NCBI RefSeq assembly: GCF_900103165.1
Contig: NZ_FNKY01000001.1
Coordinates: forward strand, 372,001 to 436,000
From: Nitrosospira multiformis
GTDB lineage: Bacteria; Pseudomonadota; Gammaproteobacteria; Burkholderiales; Nitrosomonadaceae
Reading direction: 5' to 3'
Length of the DNA: 64,000 bases
Shown here piece by piece: positions 42,711-51,247 of this stretch. Under the pieces are notes generated by a model. The model did no database searches. It saw only the letters and a list, made by a program, of their open reading frames with translations, and was not told where the DNA came from. Each line of letters starts with the position of its first letter. Position 1 is the stretch's first letter. The position numbers and the translations under genes were made by a program.

Positions 42711-42827
42711 ATGACCGAATCTCAGTACGATATGTATAACTTCATCTATGACGAAACGATTGTCAGTCCGGACAGCACCTTCACCCGGAGCATAATAGGT
42801 ACTCACTTTGAAATGGTGAAAGGTTGA
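42711..42827 (+). pseudogene. Cysteine-less rubredoxin remnant (38 residues)
   Basis: A short frame with an AAGGA ribosome site directly before the rubredoxin reductase gene. It retains rubredoxin landmarks: an aromatic start (YDMYN), then FIYDE, a TRSI-like block, and the C-terminal FEMVKG that ends many rubredoxins. Both CxxC iron ligands are gone: the first pair is deleted or replaced before FIYDE, and the segment carrying the second CPxCG is missing. Its stop overlaps the TTG start of the reductase. It cannot bind iron, so it is a decayed gene, perhaps kept as a coupling leader. Confidence 0.55.
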
Positions 42828-43978
42828 GCCGGCAACCGGTAGTCATCATCGGCAGCGGGCTTGCGGGATATACCGTGGCTCGGGAATTTCGCAAACTGGA
42901 CGCCGAAACATCCATCCAGATTATTTCCGCGGATCATGGCGGATTCTACTCAAAGCCTATGCTGTCAAACGCCTTGGCTACCGGTAAAACGCCGCTATCC
43001 ATACTCAATGCCAACGCGGAAAAAATGGCCGAGCAATTGAAGATGACGATTCGTTCGCATAGTCGCGTAACGGCCATTGACCCTTCCGGTAAAAGCGTGA
43101 CCTTGCGAGACGGAGAAAAGCTTCCTTACAGTCAACTCATTCTGGCCCTGGGTGCTGATCCGGTCCGTCTGCCGCTGGAGGGAGACGGTGTTGACGCAAT
43201 TTTGTCAGTCAATGATCTCGACGACTACCACCAGCTGTGCACTGCGCTACAGGGCAAAAAGGATGTGACCATTCTGGGTGCGGGACTGATCGGCTGTGAA
43301 TTTGCCAATGATCTGGCTGTGGCCGGTTATCGGGTACGTGTAATAGATATCAGCGCACGTCCTCTGGGGCGGCTTCTACCACAGGCTGGTGGCGCCTTTC
43401 TGCAACACAGGCTGGAGGCGATTGGCATAGTTTTCCATATGGGTGCTGCAACACAGCGCGTGGAACGAATTCACGAAAGCTTGCGCTTGACTCTCGACAA
43501 TGGGGAAATCATACAAACGGATGTCTTGCTCTCCGCCATAGGATTACGCCCGCGCACTGCCCTGGCGGAAGCCGCCGGCATCAAGGTAAATCGCGGCGTT
43601 GCGGTGAGCCGTTCGCTACAAACCCGGTATTCGGATATCTATGCGCTCGGTGACTGCGCCGAGGTGGAGGGCAGGGTACTGCCCTTCGTTATGCCGATCA
43701 TGCATGCCGCCCGTGGCCTTGCGGCAACGCTTGCCCGGACTCCAACTCTGGTACGATACCCCGCCATGCCCGTGGTGGTTAAAACCCCGGCCTGCGCAAC
43801 CGTAGTCTCACCTCCCGACCCCAATGCGCAAGGCGAATGGCTGATAGAGGAAAGCGAAAGCGGCGTGAAAGCATTATTTCAGAGTGCGGAAGGCAAACTG
43901 CTGGGCTATGCGCTGCTGGGTACGGTAACCAAGGAAAAGAATTTGCTCGCCACGCAGTTACCGGCGGTGATGGAATAA
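42824..43978 (+). CDS. FAD-dependent rubredoxin reductase
   Basis: A 384-residue pyridine-nucleotide-disulfide-type flavoprotein. The FAD motif IIGSGLAGYTVAREFRKLD, the NAD(P) motif TILGAGLIGCEFANDLA, and the second FAD motif IYALGDCAEVEG are intact. It resembles rubredoxin-NAD+ reductases (RubB/AlkT group). The start is a TTG overlapping the stop of the rubredoxin remnant. Since its cognate rubredoxin is broken, it may use another acceptor. Confidence 0.88.
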   Translation: MSRQPVVIIGSGLAGYTVAREFRKLDAETSIQIISADHGGFYSKPMLSNALATGKTPLSILNANAEKMAEQLKMTIRSHSRVTAIDPSGKSVTLRDGEKLPYSQLILALGADPVRLPLEGDGVDAILSVNDLDDYHQLCTALQGKKDVTILGAGLIGCEFANDLAVAGYRVRVIDISARPLGRLLPQAGGAFLQHRLEAIGIVFHMGAATQRVERIHESLRLTLDNGEIIQTDVLLSAIGLRPRTALAEAAGIKVNRGVAVSRSLQTRYSDIYALGDCAEVEGRVLPFVMPIMHAARGLAATLARTPTLVRYPAMPVVVKTPACATVVSPPDPNAQGEWLIEESESGVKALFQSAEGKLLGYALLGTVTKEKNLLATQLPAVME

Positions 43979-44121
43979 TACTTACCGGCTTATCCAGAAA
44001 CGGCAGGCCACGAAACCTACTCCAAGGGCAGATGTTTCATCACGGGTGCGGTGCCGCTACGATATGTGATCCCAATCATGTGAGCGGCACTGAGTCCAGC
44101 CTCTTCCGCTGTCAATAAGAC

Positions 44122-44367
44122 TTCAACCTAAATCCGGCAGTTGACCGCTCATTTAATAGATCAGTGTTGTGATTAATAACAATATTTCGTATTATTTTAC
44201 GCTCACCTTTTGGATGAGTCCGCTACAGGGCAGATTGCACGGTTTTTACGGCGCATGGCAGCGTTGCAACTCCTTGGAATGGAACGACCATTCCAAGGAG
44301 TTGCGCCTTTCTCTGCACCCCAAAAACCGCACACTCCGCCCCGTCCAATTGCCGGATTTAGGTTCAA
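44122..44367. mobile_element. MITE-like inverted-repeat element, about 246 bases
   Basis: Ends are 25-base imperfect inverted repeats: TTCAACCTAAATCCGGCAG at 44122 and its complement ending at 44367, matching at about 21 of 25 positions. The centre has a perfect 17-base-pair hairpin (44266-44282 with 44288-44304, loop AACGA) set within a longer imperfect palindrome. No transposase frame is inside. A diverged half-copy is at 7829-7914. No clear target duplication was found. The rest of 43979-44434 has no gene. Confidence 0.6.
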
Positions 44368-44434
44368 TAGGATCTCAACAGGATGCGCCATGATCCAAGA
44401 TCCACGCTTTGCGGATAAGGCTTAGCCTCCTAAA

Positions 44435-45016
44435 TCAGTAGCCCTTCGTGCGCATGCAAGAAGCATAAGCAGCCTGGTATTGCGCATCGTGAGACTTAGT
44501 CTCGTTGAGACCATAGAGACTTCCCCCCGCCGCGCCGGTTACACCGCCAATAGCGGCTCCTTTCCCCGCACCTTTTCCTCCGCCCGCAATGGCACCGCCG
44601 GCTGCACCCACAGCCGCTCCAATAGCAGCACCCAGTGCGGCGTTCTTGAGTACTTCTTCGGTTTTGCTATTGACTTCTTCACTCGCATACCGGTTGCATG
44701 CCTCCACGACAGATTGTGAAGGGTACGCGGAATTTGCCGCCTGCGGAGGATATGCTCCCTGCGGAGGATATGCTCCCTGCGGAGGATATGCTACCTGCGG
44801 GGGATTTGGCGCATGGGGAGCCCGTTGCCGCTCGACGGGGGGCGCGGCCTTGCCCGCCTCGGCTACAGGAGCCTCACTGACTTGTGCCGTTTGGGGATCA
44901 GGTGCCTCAGTCTTGGAATCTCGCCCTACAAAGAGCATTGTAGCGGCTGCGGTTGCACCCACCAATAGTATTCCAATCGTTGCGAGCTTCCAGGGGTTAA
45001 GGGGTTCATTCGACAT
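44435..45016 (-). CDS. Glycine-zipper membrane protein with Pro-rich repeats
   Basis: A 193-residue protein with an N-terminal membrane helix (about 10-30), a Pro/Ala-rich linker holding three tandem YPPQGA units, and a C-terminal glycine zipper (GAAIGAAVGAAGGAIAGGG). Cysteines occur near VEACNRYA and YASCMRTKGY, the latter resembling the end of the neighbour at 45690. It is preceded by AAGGAG. It probably spans the envelope; function unknown. Confidence 0.7.
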   Translation of the reverse strand: MSNEPLNPWKLATIGILLVGATAAATMLFVGRDSKTEAPDPQTAQVSEAPVAEAGKAAPPVERQRAPHAPNPPQVAYPPQGAYPPQGAYPPQAANSAYPSQSVVEACNRYASEEVNSKTEEVLKNAALGAAIGAAVGAAGGAIAGGGKGAGKGAAIGGVTGAAGGSLYGLNETKSHDAQYQAAYASCMRTKGY

Positions 45017-45101
45017 CTACATTCTCCTTCTGAGAAAAACTTTCCTTCTCTGGTATTTGGCCATTACTCCAGAGCTGGCTGGAATCACGACCCGACTACT
45101 T

Positions 45102-45527
45102 TTAGTCTGCTTTTTTACCCTTACCATGGCCACCAGCCTTGCCACCATGTTCCTTGTCATGGCCGCGAGCCTTGCCACCATGCTCCTTGTCGTGGCCGCG
45201 AGCCTTGCCGCCGTGATCCTTGTCGTTGCCGCGAGCCTTGCCGCCGTGATCCTTGTCGTTGCCGCCAACTCCCCCTTGATCCTTACCATGACCATGCCCA
45301 TCACCATCTTGATTTCTCAGATCCGCGCGGTCTTTACCTTTGGTTGCTCCGGTAGACCATTGGGCATTCGAGTTTTCGCTTCCTTGCTGGCTCCGGTGAT
45401 CAAAAGCCGTTCCACCCCGTTTCCCCTCCCCGCCTCCGCCCGCACCATTTCCTTGCTGCGCCAGCACCGGGCTGCCATAACCGAAGACAACGCCGGCCAA
45501 CAATACCGCTAAACCGACTTTACGCAT
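45102..45527 (-). CDS. Secreted repeat protein rich in Gly, His, Lys and Asp
   Basis: A 141-residue protein with a signal peptide ending at VLAQ, then a Gly/Ser region and four to five tandem 11-residue units of the type HGGKARGHDKE (about residues 93-137), encoded by 33-base repeats. It has no cysteine and is predicted to be disordered and highly charged. A metal-binding or surface-charge role is a guess from composition. Same strand as its neighbours. Confidence 0.65.
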   Translation of the reverse strand: MRKVGLAVLLAGVVFGYGSPVLAQQGNGAGGGGEGKRGGTAFDHRSQQGSENSNAQWSTGATKGKDRADLRNQDGDGHGHGKDQGGVGGNDKDHGGKARGNDKDHGGKARGHDKEHGGKARGHDKEHGGKAGGHGKGKKAD

Positions 45528-45689
45528 TTCCGATCTCCTTTTACAGTTATTAAACGTCTATTTGTCTAGAAAAATGTATCCGTTTATGGCTCGGCGTAAG
45601 GGCAGCAGAAACTCTGTCTGAAGTTTTCCATCTTACCGGCTTTAATAGCAATCACTATTGTACTGAAGTACACCCTACATCCTGAGAGG

Positions 45690-46286
45690 CTAGTATCCCT
45701 TCAAAATTTTACCGGGTGGAGGTGGCGGTGGTATACCCGGAGGAGGAGGCGGAGGAGGCGGCAATGCCCCTCCCTGCATACCTCTCGCAGGTGGATAAGA
45801 TGGATAAGAAGCACTCATAGTCCCGTTGTAACCACTCATGGGGGAATTGTTGACCTGACCGGATACCGGAACACGATGACCTTTGCCGTACATGCATTGG
45901 GTATAGCCTGTATCGTAACGTTGCTGGCTGCCATAGCCAGATGCATTGGCAGTGTTTGTTCCCGCCAAACTTCCCGCCAAAAGACCGGCGCCGGCACCAA
46001 TCGCAGCGCCGCGCCCTCCGCCCAAAGCCACGCCCGCTGCCGCACCCAGCCCGGCGCCAACAGCGGCGCTTCCGACCCCGCTGGTGATCGAGGCCCGGTT
46101 CGGCGTCATGCCTCCCACTTGTTCGTAGGCGAATTGTCTACAGTAATAATCGTCGTAACGAAACTCATCGAAGCTTCTGCCAGACCCCGGCAAAGCCATC
46201 ATGCTCGGGCCGGTGGGTATACTCGCGCACGCAGCCAGCGAAGCTATCGCCAGCAGAGCGGATAACTTGATTATTTTTGACATCAT
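45690..46286 (-). CDS. Glycine-zipper lipoprotein with polyproline tail
   Basis: A 198-residue lipoprotein. The signal ends in LAAC; then come FDEFRYDDYYCRQFAYEQV, a glycine zipper (about 70-110: GAGLGAAAGVALGGGRGAA), and DTGYTQCMYGKGH. The C-terminus is a run of eight prolines followed by another six, an uncommon end for a lipoprotein that could slow translation and needs EF-P. It is followed by His/Gly-rich genes. Function unknown. Confidence 0.7.
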   Translation of the reverse strand: MMSKIIKLSALLAIASLAACASIPTGPSMMALPGSGRSFDEFRYDDYYCRQFAYEQVGGMTPNRASITSGVGSAAVGAGLGAAAGVALGGGRGAAIGAGAGLLAGSLAGTNTANASGYGSQQRYDTGYTQCMYGKGHRVPVSGQVNNSPMSGYNGTMSASYPSYPPARGMQGGALPPPPPPPPGIPPPPPPGKILKGY

Positions 46287-46298
46287 GGCGTGGCTTGC

Positions 46299-46781
46299 CT
46301 ATTGAGCTGGCTGGGGAGCGACCTGCAGCCAGCCATCTGGACAGTTTTTGATGTAGGGATAGTATCCTTCCGGTTTACGGCAGTAGTGCCAATAATTGGA
46401 CGCCTGAGCCTGAGCCTGAAGTTGAGGCTGAGGCTGAACCTGTATGATCTGGGGTTGCTGGATATAAACCGGTGGCGCCGCCGGCACTGCAACGGCGGGC
46501 GCATACCCATAATTTGGTGCATACCCGTAATTAGGCGCATATCCATAAGATGGGGCTCTGCCTGCATAAGAGCCCAAGCCGTAACCCAATAATCCCATCC
46601 CGAGCGCTAATCCATATCCCCCATATCCTCCCCCATAGTGGCGATGGTGACCATGGTGATGACCGTGGTGATGACCGTGGTGATGATGGCCATGACCGTG
46701 GCCTCCGCGCGCCCAAACCGAACTGGCAGGGAAGGTTCCGAGCAGTATGAGCGCAAGGCACATTAATCTGATTTTTCTCAT
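46299..46781 (-). CDS. Secreted His/Gly/Tyr-rich protein (paralogue A)
   Basis: A 160-residue exported protein. Signal peptide MRKIRLMCLALILLG to SVWA; then a run of about 20 residues of His and Gly (HGHGHHHHGHHHG), a Gly/Tyr-rich part with repeated YAPNYG, a Pro/Gln-rich linker, and the C-terminal motif YWHYCRKPEGYYPY followed by NCPDGW. The last motif recurs in many small proteobacterial exported proteins. The His run suggests metal binding (inference). A divergent paralogue lies at 47352. Confidence 0.75.
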   Translation of the reverse strand: MRKIRLMCLALILLGTFPASSVWARGGHGHGHHHHGHHHGHHHGHHRHYGGGYGGYGLALGMGLLGYGLGSYAGRAPSYGYAPNYGYAPNYGYAPAVAVPAAPPVYIQQPQIIQVQPQPQLQAQAQASNYWHYCRKPEGYYPYIKNCPDGWLQVAPQPAQ

Positions 46782-47351
46782 GCAAGTCTCCATTCTTATG
46801 GTTACGTTTAACTGCAGAGAAACCAATTCAGCAAATAACTTTCTGTGCAGCTGTGCTGATATAACGCGTCAATAGCAGGATTGGTTGTCACCTGGTTACA
46901 TAGATTTAAAAAAATAATTTCGCCACGCAACCTTTACTGAGCTTTTTCCTTAAATCTGGCTGAAATTGAACAGGCTTACTTTCGTCAAGGGTAGAAAAAG
47001 AAAAAACGGAGGAAATTTGATTGCCGGCCCACATGACCGGTTTTACGGGCCAAGACTTTGAGCTTTACCCGAAAGACTTGAAGCCGGTGACCTTATAGCG
47101 GAATTTCAGTCGCTCGGCGATTTACAGAATGTCAGAAACGCTATCGCTACTAAATTTGCCGGAAAGAATAAAGTCGGGGTAAATCAAAAAAATATATGAG
47201 TAATCCCGTCCCTTACGACAACCAATCCGCTGCTTGATACGTTATATCAGCATGATTGTGGAGATTGATATCCGGCTGATCCAGCTCATCGGTCAACGGG
47301 GTGTGGATAGATAGATTTCATATAAATCGCGGCTGCGGAATAGAGATTCAC
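46782..47351. other. Region between the two divergent paralogues
   Basis: About 570 bases with no recognised gene. It should contain both divergent promoters. A short frame tail ending near 47198 shows no known family. Confidence 0.4.
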
Positions 47352-47816
47352 ATGAGAAAAATCAGATTAATGTGCCTTGCGCTCATACTGTTCGGAGCCC
47401 TGCCTGCAACCTCCGTATGGGCTGGCGGGTGGGGTCACCATCATCATGGAGGAGGGTTTGGATGGGGACTGGGGTTGGGGCTATGGGGCGGCTATGGCTT
47501 GGGTTACTATGGCAGAGTACCCTACTACTCCCCTTATTACGGATACCCGCCTGCTTATGGCTATGCACCTTACGGGTATGCACCCGGCTATGGCGCTTCA
47601 CCATACGGATATGGGTATCCGCCGGTTGTTACGGTACCTTCAGCTCCGCCAATTTATATGCCGCAGCAGCCACAGATTATGCAAACCCAGCCTGTCGAGC
47701 CGCAGGCTCAGGCCACCCACTATTGGCACTACTGCCGCAAGCCGGAAGGTTACTATCCCTACATCAGAAATTGCCCCGATGGCTGGCTGCGAGTTGCTCC
47801 CCAGCCTGCTCAATAA
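47352..47816 (+). CDS. Secreted His/Gly/Tyr-rich protein (paralogue B)
   Basis: A 154-residue exported protein whose signal peptide (MRKIRLMCLALILFG) and C-terminal YWHYCRKPEGYYPY / NCPDGWLRVAPQPAQ are nearly identical to those of the protein at 46299-46781, while the central part differs: few histidines (GHHHHGG only) and more Gly/Tyr/Pro. The pair are head-to-head, an inverted gene duplication in which the ends are conserved and the middle has diverged. Confidence 0.75.
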   Translation: MRKIRLMCLALILFGALPATSVWAGGWGHHHHGGGFGWGLGLGLWGGYGLGYYGRVPYYSPYYGYPPAYGYAPYGYAPGYGASPYGYGYPPVVTVPSAPPIYMPQQPQIMQTQPVEPQAQATHYWHYCRKPEGYYPYIRNCPDGWLRVAPQPAQ

Positions 47817-48088
47817 GCAATGCCGTAACCCGCCGCTGCAAGGAAAATCAATTTTTATTCGCTCGCAAGCAAAAAAAGCTACTTGATTTTCGGATAGAGC
47901 GCTTATAGGCGGAAACGGCGGCAATCCTGTCAGTCTGTATGAATTTTAGGCAGGGTGAAAGGGGTGAATTTATAACCCTCGGCAGGCGATGGGCAACCTC
48001 GGTATCCCCCACGAGCACGCCGTCGCGACCCTGAGGGACCGAGGTACGCTGAGCTGGCCGGCGGCAGCGAAAATCTCACCGGGCGCAA

Positions 48089-48466
48089 TCAGAAGCGTTT
48101 GCGTTTTACCTTCGGATGTTGTGATTCCTGGCAGGCGCGGCGATAAGCCAGCAAGGTCTGCTGGGCACGGCCCAGTATGCTGTCATGCCGATAATTGCCT
48201 GTCTCATCCGCTATGCCGGTCGGGAAACCGGTGAGCAACTGTACGCCTTCACTCACATGCTCAGCAGTATAGATATGGAATAAATTTCTGGCGACCGCCT
48301 CCACGATCTTGTGCTCCAGCATCAAGTGCCGGCGGTTGCGGTTTGGAATCAGCACACCGTGACTGCCATCCAGTCCGGCTGTTTCGCAGACGCGAAAATA
48401 ACCCTCTATTTTTTCGTTGATCCCGCCCACCGGCAACACTTCACCGTGCTGATTGACTGCACCCAA
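48089..48466 (-). pseudogene. C-terminal fragment of a Lon-type protease
   Basis: The frame starts with GAVNQHGEVLPVGGINEKIE, the block holding the catalytic lysine of the Lon peptidase dyad, and continues with GVLIPNRNRRHLMLEHKIVE and the normal C-terminus. The ATPase part and the catalytic serine are absent. Just upstream on the minus strand the homologous reading frame is closed by a TAA, and no further Lon sequence was found, so this is a truncated relic of a LonB-like gene of several hundred residues. Confidence 0.75.
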
Positions 48467-48609
48467 TCTACTGGTGACGTATACTTACGCGCGCTCATGG
48501 CAATCTTGTTGCCAAGCTACCAAGACTATCGCTGGAATTGGAAATGGTGCAAAAGTTTCAATAGATCGCTCAATAAAGAGCCGGACTGTTAATCCCGATC
48601 GGCTCCGCA

Positions 48610-48628
48610 AAATGTAACCGTTACATTT
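48610..48628. promoter_or_regulatory. Perfect 19-base palindrome upstream of ppnN
   Basis: AAATGTAAC-C-GTTACATTT lies about 110 bases before the ppnN start. Its size and symmetry fit an operator for a dimeric regulator. The regulator is not identifiable from sequence. Confidence 0.45.
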
Positions 48629-48736
48629 GCCCCAAAATCCACGCATTCATAGAAAAACGTTCACGAAAATTACATAATAAATGAATACTCTGAAATGTGG
48701 ATCGTATAAAAACTCACTAAATTAACCACTGGAAGT

Positions 48737-50119
48737 ATGACGATGAACAAAGCGGAAGAATTGGTAGATGCCCGCATAACGCCCGCTGGCCGTTTGGATG
48801 TCTTATCAAAATACGAAGTCAATAAATTACTTGATAAAAGTCAGGGTGGTTTATACAACGTGTTTCGCAATTGCTGTTTGGCTGTGCTGAATTGCGGCAA
48901 CCACATGGATGATGGCAAGGAACTGCTCGAGCGGTATGAATCATTTGAAATACGTGTTGTACAACAACAGCGCGGCATAAAACTCGCGGTAAATAAAGCG
49001 CCTGCAAGCGCGTTTGTCGATGGCAAGATTATTCGTGGCATTAATGAACATCTGTTTGCGGTGTTGCGCGATGTGGTTTATATCAGTGACGAAATCACCG
49101 ATAACCCGCACTACGATATCAATACGTCGGATGGCGTGACCAACGCCGTATTTCACATATTGCGCAATGCAAATATTTTACGGCCCATGACAAATCCGCG
49201 CTTGGTGGTATGTTGGGGCGGACATTCGATCAGCCGACAAGAATACGATTATTCAAAAGAAGTCGGTTATCAATTGGGGCTACGTGGCTTGGACATCTGC
49301 ACGGGGTGTGGTCCCGGTGCGATGAAAGGCCCCATGAAAGGCGCTACCATCGGCCATGCGAAGCAACGCATTGCGATGGGACAATATCTCGGTATTACCG
49401 AGCCAGGCATTATTGCGGCGGAATCGCCCAATCCTATCGTGAATGACCTGGTCATCATGCCAGATATAGAAAAGCGCCTGGAAGCGTTTGTGCGTACGGG
49501 TCATGCGATTGTAGTGTTTCCTGGTGGCGTGGGAACAGCGGAAGAAATTTTGTTCATCCTGGGTTTATTATTGCATCCTGATAACAATGATCTGCCCTAT
49601 CCGGTGATTCTTACCGGACCAAAAGATTCCGCCGATTATTTCAAAGGTATCGACGCGTTCATTGGCGCGACACTGGGTAGCAGTGCCCAACAGCGTTATC
49701 AAATTATTATTGATGATCCGGTATTAGTTGCGCGCGAAGCAGTAGCTGGCATTGAAAAAGTGAAGCAGTTCCGAAAGGATCTGAGTGACGCGTATTACTT
49801 TAACTGGGTGCTCAAGATTGAACATGAGTTTCAACGTCCGTTTACGCCGACTCACGATAATATGCGCAACCTTGAATTGCATAAAAACCAAGAAGTGCAT
49901 TTGTTGGCGGCGCATTTGCGCCGGGCATTTTCAGGTATTGTCTCGGGTAACGTGAAAGATGAGGGCATTCGCTCAATTGAGGAACATGGGCTCTTTGAAA
50001 TACGCGGGGAAAAAAGTATTACGGACGCCCTAGATGGTTTGCTCGCGTCATTTGTTGCGCAACAACGCATGAAGCTGCCCACTAAAGAATATAAACCGTG
50101 TTATCGAATAATTAAGTAG
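48737..50119 (+). CDS. ppnN: Nucleotide 5'-monophosphate nucleosidase PpnN (YgdH)
   Basis: A 460-residue protein of the LOG/YgdH family that splits nucleoside monophosphates into base and ribose-5-phosphate. The Rossmann nucleotide signature GCGPGAMKGPMKGA and the catalytic FPGGVGTAEEILFILG are intact, and the N- and C-terminal YgdH extensions are present. In E. coli PpnN is activated by (p)ppGpp. Base composition looks more AT-rich than the genes to its left. It lies between the Lon relic and tRNA-Lys. Confidence 0.93.
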   Translation: MTMNKAEELVDARITPAGRLDVLSKYEVNKLLDKSQGGLYNVFRNCCLAVLNCGNHMDDGKELLERYESFEIRVVQQQRGIKLAVNKAPASAFVDGKIIRGINEHLFAVLRDVVYISDEITDNPHYDINTSDGVTNAVFHILRNANILRPMTNPRLVVCWGGHSISRQEYDYSKEVGYQLGLRGLDICTGCGPGAMKGPMKGATIGHAKQRIAMGQYLGITEPGIIAAESPNPIVNDLVIMPDIEKRLEAFVRTGHAIVVFPGGVGTAEEILFILGLLLHPDNNDLPYPVILTGPKDSADYFKGIDAFIGATLGSSAQQRYQIIIDDPVLVAREAVAGIEKVKQFRKDLSDAYYFNWVLKIEHEFQRPFTPTHDNMRNLELHKNQEVHLLAAHLRRAFSGIVSGNVKDEGIRSIEEHGLFEIRGEKSITDALDGLLASFVAQQRMKLPTKEYKPCYRIIK

Positions 50120-50143
50120 AGGAATCTGATCGAGTTTGAATAT

Positions 50144-50190
50144 AGCATCGAAGTCGAGATTGCCACGTCGCTGCGTTCCCCGCAATGACA
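50144..50190. repeat. Dispersed REP-like palindromic repeat
   Basis: Read on the minus strand this has the pattern TGTCATTGCGGGGAACGCAG followed by CGACGTGGCAATCTC, a type of extragenic repeat widely scattered in bacterial genomes (its translation gives CHCGERSDVAIS). Upstream on the same strand a short open stretch (to about 50307) may be an old gene tail, not identified. Confidence 0.45.
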
Positions 50191-50423
50191 ACAAATATCA
50201 AAATCCGTAAAGGCCACCTTGCCATCCGGCGAGACAACCACTTTCTTTCTGATATGAACTGCGGTAGCCGGTATGCCGGACGTGGCTTCAATTTCTGTCG
50301 CCACCAAAGACCTACCGAAATCCGGCCTTCAGCGCGCTGGGCGTCGCTGAAGGCTAGGGATAGTTTTACTGCTGGTAAGCTGGCATTCGATTAGGGGCGG
50401 TACGGCTGACTAATTTAGGATAA

Positions 50424-50451
50424 CAAAGACTTACATTGCTGTAAGCCTTTG
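50424..50451 (-). terminator. Terminator hairpin after tRNA-Lys
   Basis: An 11-base-pair stem with one mismatch (50424-50434 with 50441-50451) and a 6-base loop directly past the 3' end of the minus-strand tRNA. T-rich bases flank it on both strands. Confidence 0.6.
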
Positions 50452-50457
50452 TTTTAT

Positions 50458-50533
50458 TGGTGGGTCGTGAGCGGCTCGAACGCTCGACCTACGGATTAAG
50501 AGTCCGCTGCTCTACCAACTGAGCTAACGACCC
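50458..50533 (-). tRNA. tRNA-Lys (anticodon CTT)
   Basis: On the minus strand the cloverleaf reads GGGTCGTTAGCTCAGTTGG, then an anticodon loop CTCTTAA in a GCGGA/TCCGT stem, a T arm with GTTCGAG, and an encoded CCA. The anticodon is CTT (reads AAG), not the usual TTT. Confidence 0.95.
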
Positions 50534-51247
50534 GGAATATGGACCCGGAATTCAATACCCCTACTAATCAACACCTTAGATTATAGTACCAATATTAATT
50601 ATAACGAATAATATGTGGCAGTGGAAGCGGGTCACTGTGATTGTATTGTGATTCTATTTGTCATATCCCTTTAGGGGTACCAAGGGGGATGGGGCCTTTT
50701 GCTATATAGTGCACTGCAACGAAATAAAATCTAGAAGAAATTATCAATATCAGCAAGTTTTGCTTTGATATGCATCTGCCCCAATGACGTGTGTAGGATA
50801 ATCGTTCAAGATCAATATTTTCATGGTGAGCCACTCACGAAAATTTCGATAAAAATTTTGACACACATCGAAAAATATTGCACTATGGTCCGAATGTACT
50901 AGTCATGGTAAATTGGGCCGGATGAGAGTACTAGATGTAGTGGTTTGGTAAGGGATTAAAGATGGGTGGATTTATGAAACATATGTGATTCTTAATCCCA
51001 AAAATGCGAATACCCCGCTACGGCAAATAGCAGGGCATTCTTTTACTAACAGCGTTGACTAAGCGCAAAACTTATAAGGAAAATCCATGCGATCAGAAAT
51101 CGCGCTGGAACGTCCCCTCATTAATTTGAGGTTGGTACTGTTCGCGGCACTTATCCTATGACGTTGAGCCGCTAACAAAGATTAACTAAGTTACACCTAA
51201 ATGAACTTTAATCAACCTTGAGCGGATTCTAACGTAGGCGTTTTAGG
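50534..51247. other. AT-rich gene-free region at the start of the accessory segment
   Basis: About 710 bases, clearly more AT-rich than the region to the left, with no recognised gene. A CGAAAATTTCG-like inverted repeat lies near 50838. No integrase gene is present next to tRNA-Lys. Confidence 0.4.

Noticed and set aside
49210-49446. Short frames inside ppnN and similar overlaps in other genes
   Set aside because: They are alternative-frame shadows of well-supported genes.
50534-51247. Integrase-type island at tRNA-Lys
   Set aside because: No integrase and no repeat of the tRNA-Lys 3' end was found; the tRNA orientation would also place such an island on its left side.
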